This document shows positions 5,220 through 8,940 of a stretch of 8,940 bases of DNA, piece after piece (the first letter of the stretch is position 1; each line of letters opens with the position of its first letter). Both the position numbers and the translations under genes were made by a program. The notes beneath the pieces were generated by a model. That model was not told where the DNA came from, searched no databases, and was given only the letters and a program-made list of their open reading frames with translations. Where the stretch lies: assembly GCA_013813075.1 (NCBI GenBank), contig JACCSI010000740.1:1-8940 (forward strand). The letters run 5' to 3'. The DNA comes from Acidobacteriota bacterium (GTDB lineage Bacteria > Acidobacteriota > Vicinamibacteria > Vicinamibacterales > UBA2999).

Positions 5220-7280
5220 ATGATTCTTCCGCTGCACCATCAGGTCAGGGGCCGTGTCCGCGCCATTCTGGCGGAGCTCTACGACCTGAGCGACGACACG
5301 GTCAATATCCCGATCGAGTCGCCGCCGAATCGCGCCCTTGGGGACCTCGGCAGTCCCGTCGCGTTCGAGCTGGCGCGCACGCTGCGCAAAGCCCCGCGCG
5401 TCATCGCGCAGGAGATTGCCGCACGTTTCACGGCCGGAGACGGCATTGCCAGGGTGGAGGCGGCGCCCAACGGCTATCTCAACGTCTTTATCGAACGGCG
5501 CGCGTTTCTGCTGCAGCGCCTTGGAGTGATCGAGCTCCCGGGCACGGCGGTCGCGCAGGCCACCGGTCCATCCGCCGTTCAGAAGACGATCGTCGAGCAT
5601 ACGGCCATCAACCCGAACAAGGCCGCGCATATCGGCCACCTCAGAAACTCTGCGCTCGGCGATACGCTCGTGCGGGCCCTGGGCTTTCGCGGCACCCCTG
5701 TCGAAGTGCAGAACTACATCGACGATACCGGCGTGCAGGTCGCCGACGTCGTCGTCGGCTTCCGCGAGATCGAACACCGCGATTTGGCGGGGGTCCAAGC
5801 CATCGCCGACGCCACGCGATTTGATTATTACTGCTGGGATCTGTACGCCAAGGTCACGGAGTGGTACACCACCGACAAGGCGCGTCTCGCCATTCGTGCC
5901 GCGGCGCTGCACGACATCGAACACGGCGTCAGTCCGACCGCCGAGATCGCGAATTTCATCGCCGAGCGGGTCGTCCGCTGCCACCTCAAGACGATGGCGC
6001 GTCTAAATATCGACTATCACCTGCTGACGTGGGAAGGCGACATCCTGCGGCTGAAGTTCTGGGCGCGAGCCTTTGAGGTGCTCAAGCACAGCGGCGCGGT
6101 CTATCTGCAGACCGAGGGACGACTCGCCGGATGCTGGGTGATGAAGATCGATGATCCGATCGCGAGCGATGACGATGCGGAGGTCGGTGCCGACGGCACC
6201 TCGAACCCCGCCGGCGCGGATGGCGGCGAAGAAGACCGCGAAAAAGTGATCGTTCGCTCGAACGGCACCGTCACTTACGTCGGCAAGGACATGGCGTATC
6301 AGTTCTGGAAATCTGGACTGCTTGGCAAGGATTTCTTCTACCGTACGTTCGCGCGCCGCATGGACGGCAGCCAGCTGTGGGCGACCACCAGCCACGAGGT
6401 TGACGCCGAGGTCGCGCACCCGCCGTTTGGTGCCGCACTGGCGACCTTCAACGTCATTGACGTGCGCCAGGCGTATCTGCAGAAGCTCTTGAAACAGGCA
6501 CTCGTGGCGGTGGGCCATGCGGACGAAGCCGAGCGCCTCACCCACTTCTCGTATGAGATGGTTGCCCTGTCACACGCGACCGCGCGTGACCTGGGCTATG
6601 CGGCGCCGGCGGATGCCGACGACGCCAAGCGCCCATTCGTGGAGGTATCGGGGCGCAAGGGCCTCGGCGTCAAGGCCGACGACTTGATCGATCGGCTGTT
6701 TGCGAAGGCGCTGGTCGAAGTCACGCGCCGAAACCCCGAGTTGTCCGAGGCCGAGCGGCGCCGCATTTCGGAACTGATTGGCGTGGCCGCCGTGCGCTAC
6801 TTCATGATTAAGTACTCACGCACGAAGGTCATCGCCTTCGACATCGACGAGGCGCTCAGTTTTGAGGGTGAGAGCGGGCCATATCTGCAATATGCCGTGG
6901 TGCGTGCGAACAATATTTTTCAGAAGCTCCAAGAGCGAGCGGGCGTCAGTACACCGGCTCTGCTCGCGTCGCTCGCAGCGACTCCCCCTGATGCGCTCAA
7001 CGGTGAGGACGGCGATCACGAGTTGTGGAGCCTGGTCCTCGAAGCCGCCCGTCTCGATGATGTTGTCGAGCAGGTGGTGCGGTCGCTGGAGTTTGCCGTG
7101 CTCGCCAAATATGGGCTCGGCCTAGCGCAGATGTTCAACGGGTTCTATCACAAGGCACCGATCCTCAATGAAGAGCGCGAGGATGTGAAGCGCTGGCGAG
7201 CGGCGGCGGTAGCGTACTTCCGCCAGCAACTGACGCACACCCTCGAGATCATGGGCGTCGGCGTGCCATCGAGGATGTAA
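5220..7280 (+). CDS. argS: Arginyl-tRNA synthetase
   Basis: A class I synthetase that charges tRNA-Arg. Residues about 8-92 are the Arg-specific N-terminal tRNA-binding domain. The catalytic core has NPNKAAHIGHLRNSALGD with HIGH at 137-140, then VQNYIDDTGVQVADV. The KMSK-equivalent is the degenerate SGRKGLGVKADDL (477-489), as in many ArgRS that lack a true KMSK. About 560-686 is the DALR anticodon-binding domain (YLQYAVVRANNIFQKL ... FNGFYHKAPIL ... TLEIMGVGVPSRM). At 686 residues it is longer than the common 550-590; part of the extra length is an acidic, low-complexity stretch at about 311-342 (DDPIASDDDAEVGADG...) between RLAGCWVMKI and VIVRSNGTVTYVGKD. The core motifs are intact, so it should be active. 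Translation starts at ATG 5220, without a clear Shine-Dalgarno, 19 bases after mobA. It is probably the sole argS, but other copies cannot be excluded. Confidence 0.96.
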   Translation: MILPLHHQVRGRVRAILAELYDLSDDTVNIPIESPPNRALGDLGSPVAFELARTLRKAPRVIAQEIAARFTAGDGIARVEAAPNGYLNVFIERRAFLLQRLGVIELPGTAVAQATGPSAVQKTIVEHTAINPNKAAHIGHLRNSALGDTLVRALGFRGTPVEVQNYIDDTGVQVADVVVGFREIEHRDLAGVQAIADATRFDYYCWDLYAKVTEWYTTDKARLAIRAAALHDIEHGVSPTAEIANFIAERVVRCHLKTMARLNIDYHLLTWEGDILRLKFWARAFEVLKHSGAVYLQTEGRLAGCWVMKIDDPIASDDDAEVGADGTSNPAGADGGEEDREKVIVRSNGTVTYVGKDMAYQFWKSGLLGKDFFYRTFARRMDGSQLWATTSHEVDAEVAHPPFGAALATFNVIDVRQAYLQKLLKQALVAVGHADEAERLTHFSYEMVALSHATARDLGYAAPADADDAKRPFVEVSGRKGLGVKADDLIDRLFAKALVEVTRRNPELSEAERRRISELIGVAAVRYFMIKYSRTKVIAFDIDEALSFEGESGPYLQYAVVRANNIFQKLQERAGVSTPALLASLAATPPDALNGEDGDHELWSLVLEAARLDDVVEQVVRSLEFAVLAKYGLGLAQMFNGFYHKAPILNEEREDVKRWRAAAVAYFRQQLTHTLEIMGVGVPSRM

Positions 7281-7301
7281 ATTCGTACGCGGAGACCGAA
7301 A

Positions 7302-7319
7302 GCCACTTATGCCACTTAT
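7302..7319 (+). repeat. Tandem 9-base duplication at the peptidase C26 start
   Basis: GCCACTTAT is repeated exactly twice (7302-7310 and 7311-7319); the ATG is formed across the junction of the copies. It moves the SD-like GGAG to 14 bases from the start. Chance or a local slippage duplication. Confidence 0.7.
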
Positions 7320-8004
7320 TGCGATTGCTCCATGCCGTGCGATGGCCGATTACCTCGAAGCGGTCAAGCGGACGGGGGGTGAGCCGCTCGAACTCGACTA
7401 CCACCGCGATCACCCCGACGGGGTCGTGACACGAACCGCCGGATTGCTCCTCACTGGCGGCGGCGATGTCGATCCCACGCTGTACGGTGAAGCGCCACAC
7501 GAGACGTTCCAGGCATCCGAACCGGGGCGCGATGAGTATGAAATCGCGCTCATCAAGGCGGCGGTCAAGGCCGCGCTGCCGATTTTCGCCATCTGCCGCG
7601 GCATGCAGGTGCTGAACGTCGCGCTCGGCGGCACACTGGTCCAGGACATTTCAACAATGGTCAACGGCGCCGCGCATCATGCGACGCCCTCAACCGAACC
7701 GCGGTTCACGATTGCGCACGAGGTCTGGGTCGCCAAGGGATCACGGCTGGCGGCTCTGATGGCAGAAAAAATGGACAGCGATACCTGCCAGGTGAACAGT
7801 CGGCATCACCAGGCGGTGAATAAACCGGCGCCTGGCTGGGAGATCACCGGCACCGCCCCCGATGGCGTCATCGAAGCGATGGAACACCCCGGTGACGTCT
7901 TCCGGATGGCCGTGCAGTGGCATCCCGAAAATTTCTGGCGCACCGGCGAATTCCGCCCGTTGTTCGAGGCCTTCATCGACGCTGCCAGAAGTAAAGCAGT
8001 CTGA
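7309..8004 (+). CDS. Peptidase C26 / gamma-glutamyl hydrolase-type (PuuD-like) protein
   Basis: A 231-residue protein with the class-I glutamine amidotransferase fold used as a hydrolase. The nucleophile is C96 in FAICRGMQVLNVALGG, with the oxyanion region LLLTGGGDVDPTLYG at about 46-60 and the His-Glu pair H205/E207 in AVQWHPENFW. The family cleaves gamma-glutamyl amide bonds, for example gamma-glutamyl-GABA in putrescine breakdown (PuuD) or folate/peptide gamma-glutamates. NSRHHQAV (163-170), the conserved strand before the catalytic His, is also present. The substrate is not fixed by sequence, and no putrescine genes (puuA, puuB, puuC) are in the window, so PuuD is not assigned. It begins 28 bases after argS. 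The only SD-like GGAG (7291-7294) is 14 bases from the ATG, and a 9-base tandem duplication spans the start, so expression may be low or coupled to argS. Confidence 0.88.
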   Translation: MPLIAIAPCRAMADYLEAVKRTGGEPLELDYHRDHPDGVVTRTAGLLLTGGGDVDPTLYGEAPHETFQASEPGRDEYEIALIKAAVKAALPIFAICRGMQVLNVALGGTLVQDISTMVNGAAHHATPSTEPRFTIAHEVWVAKGSRLAALMAEKMDSDTCQVNSRHHQAVNKPAPGWEITGTAPDGVIEAMEHPGDVFRMAVQWHPENFWRTGEFRPLFEAFIDAARSKAV

Positions 8005-8007
8005 CCG

Positions 8008-8040
8008 CGCCGGCCGCCTATCGTCCCGCGGGTGCCGGCG
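8008..8040. terminator. Weak candidate bidirectional hairpin between convergent genes
   Basis: CGCCGGC (8008-8014) pairs with GCCGGCG (8034-8040), enclosing the self-complementary CCCGCGGG (8025-8032). It sits where the peptidase and YciI-like genes meet 13 bases apart. There is no T-run on either side and the arm lies in YciI-like coding sequence, so the call is tentative. Confidence 0.2.
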
Positions 8041-8341
8041 GCGGTGGCCCCGGCTCCGCAGGGTCATTGCCGATGACCACGGTCCACGGCCGCACCTCCC
8101 ACTTCCTGATCAAGCCGTGGATCACATACGGGTCGCGGGTCGCGAACGCTTCTACCGATGCCCGATCGGGCGAACGAAATATCAGCAATGCGCCATCGGC
8201 GGGGTCGGCCAGCGCCCCCGCAAGTAACAACTCACCGCGGGCGTGCGCCTCGCGCGCCAACTCAAAATGCTGCGGTCGATACTCAGCCCGCTTCGTGACG
8301 TAGTCGTCGACGGTTTCGTAAAACAACACAAAATAGGGCAT
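8018..8341 (-). CDS. YciI-like (YCII domain) protein
   Basis: A 107-residue protein of the ferredoxin-like YCII family (small dimeric proteins of unclear enzymatic role, related to muconolactone isomerase-type folds). The hallmarks are FVLFYETVDDYVTKRAEYRPQHFELAREAH, with H25 in the conserved position, GELLLAGALADPADGALLIF, and the DPYV segment with D70 (AFATRDPYVIHGLIRKWEVRPWTVV). A Pro/Ala-rich tail (PAEPGPPPPAPAGR) follows and is not part of the domain. The start is the ATG at 8341, which has AAAGG at 8351-8347 five bases upstream and lies 2 bases after the stop of the methyltransferase gene; a longer upstream frame reads into that gene and is not used. It is most likely translated from the same message as the methyltransferase. 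The chemical role cannot be given from sequence. Confidence 0.86.
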   Translation of the reverse strand: MPYFVLFYETVDDYVTKRAEYRPQHFELAREAHARGELLLAGALADPADGALLIFRSPDRASVEAFATRDPYVIHGLIRKWEVRPWTVVIGNDPAEPGPPPPAPAGR

Positions 8342-8343
8342 TG

Positions 8344-8940
8344 CTACCTTTCGAACACCGCCACGCTTTCGACATGGGCCGTGTTGGGAAACAGATCCAG
8401 CATTTGCAGCGCGGTCAGGCGGTAACCGTTGTCGGCCAGCACCCGTCCATCGCGGCCGAGCGTGGCCACGTCGCACGAGACATACACCAGGCGCGGGGCA
8501 CCTAGTCCGATGGCGCGCGTCAATGCTTCCTTACTCATCCCCGTGCGGGGAGGGTCGACCAGCACACAGGTCACGCCCGCGGGCCCCTCCGTCGCGAGAA
8601 AGGTCTCGACGGACTGGTGTCGGGCATCGATCGACCCGCGCGCGACGGCGGCATTCCTTTTCAAATCGTCGGCTGTTGTGCGATCACCCTCGATCGCGAT
8701 GACGTCGCCGCCGTGGTTGGCGATCGCCGCCGAAAACAGCCCGACACCGGCATAGAGGTCCAGCGTCCGCCCGTCTGGCACTGCGTCAACCACCGCCGCC
8801 ACCAGCGTGGTCAGCAGAAAACGATTGGCCTGGAAGAACGCGCGCGCGTGCCGGGTGAGCGTGACGCCGAAGGTACCTGAGAGAGCGGGGACCAACAGTG
8901 TCTCGGTGACGGATGGCACCCCCCATAAGGTCACGGCCTG
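8344..8940 (-). CDS. RNA uracil-5-methyltransferase (TrmA/RlmD family), C-terminal part
   Basis: Truncated by the right edge: the frame is open to 8940, so the N-terminal part (often with a TRAM domain and an iron-sulfur cluster) is not visible. Visible motifs of the SAM-dependent family: FFQANRFLL (the F-Q-N region), LDLYAGVGLFSAAIA (SAM motif I), IEGDRTTADDLKRNA, LVDPPRTGM (the DPPR-x-G motif), YVSCDVATLGRD with the catalytic Cys at about 8475-8473, and LFPNTAHVESVAVFER, whose HVE holds the general-base Glu. This enzyme uses the Cys to attack the uracil ring and methylates C5 in tRNA (TrmA) or 23S rRNA (RlmD, RlmC). The motif reads CDVAT where CNPxT is usual. Which RNA is the target cannot be decided from this part. 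It ends 2 bases before the YciI-like gene. Confidence 0.9.
   Translation of the reverse strand, partial: QAVTLWGVPSVTETLLVPALSGTFGVTLTRHARAFFQANRFLLTTLVAAVVDAVPDGRTLDLYAGVGLFSAAIANHGGDVIAIEGDRTTADDLKRNAAVARGSIDARHQSVETFLATEGPAGVTCVLVDPPRTGMSKEALTRAIGLGAPRLVYVSCDVATLGRDGRVLADNGYRLTALQMLDLFPNTAHVESVAVFER

Noticed and set aside
8344..8934. GTG at 8934 as start of the methyltransferase
   Set aside because: The frame is open to the window edge and the visible part lacks the family's N-terminal third, so this is an internal Val codon of a truncated gene.

Overview
The window is a dense, GC-rich bacterial chromosome segment made almost entirely of housekeeping genes, with no mobile element, CRISPR array, rRNA or tRNA that I can see. 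The gene families and their order (lnt next to a probable prfB, and a V4R-like protein of a type I recall from Acidobacteriota) suggest a member of Acidobacteriota or a nearby deep-branching phylum. This is inference from memory of protein families, not a database result.

Left part (about 1-4421, minus strand, read right to left): a compact gene string. It starts with a V4R-like four-cysteine protein (4421-3816). Next is a secreted protein with a TolB-like domain and TPR repeats (2221-3879), then a membrane-anchored SPOR-domain protein (2202-1576) and apolipoprotein N-acyltransferase Lnt (1591-53). The first codons of what looks like peptide chain release factor 2 (prfB) run off the left edge. 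Genes overlap or are separated by fewer than 20 bases, so one transcript is likely. The theme is the cell envelope: lipoprotein maturation, peptidoglycan binding and a periplasmic TPR scaffold. The start of lnt is the most notable point: its conserved first membrane helix lies upstream of every standard start codon, which points to CTG initiation.

Middle (4422-4606): a 185-base divergent intergenic region with a small GC hairpin and three imperfect 13-base tandem units that carry the mobA ribosome binding site.

Right part, plus strand (4607-8004): mobA (molybdenum cofactor guanylyltransferase), argS (an arginyl-tRNA synthetase with a variable acidic insert) and a class-I glutamine-amidotransferase-like peptidase C26, closely spaced in one direction. 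They meet, only 13 bases apart, a convergent minus-strand pair: a TrmA/RlmD-type RNA uracil-5-methyltransferase entering from the right edge, followed 2 bases later by a YciI-like protein.

I find no clear new system. The best second looks are the non-standard start of lnt, the V4R plus TolB/TPR pair, and the insert in ArgRS.
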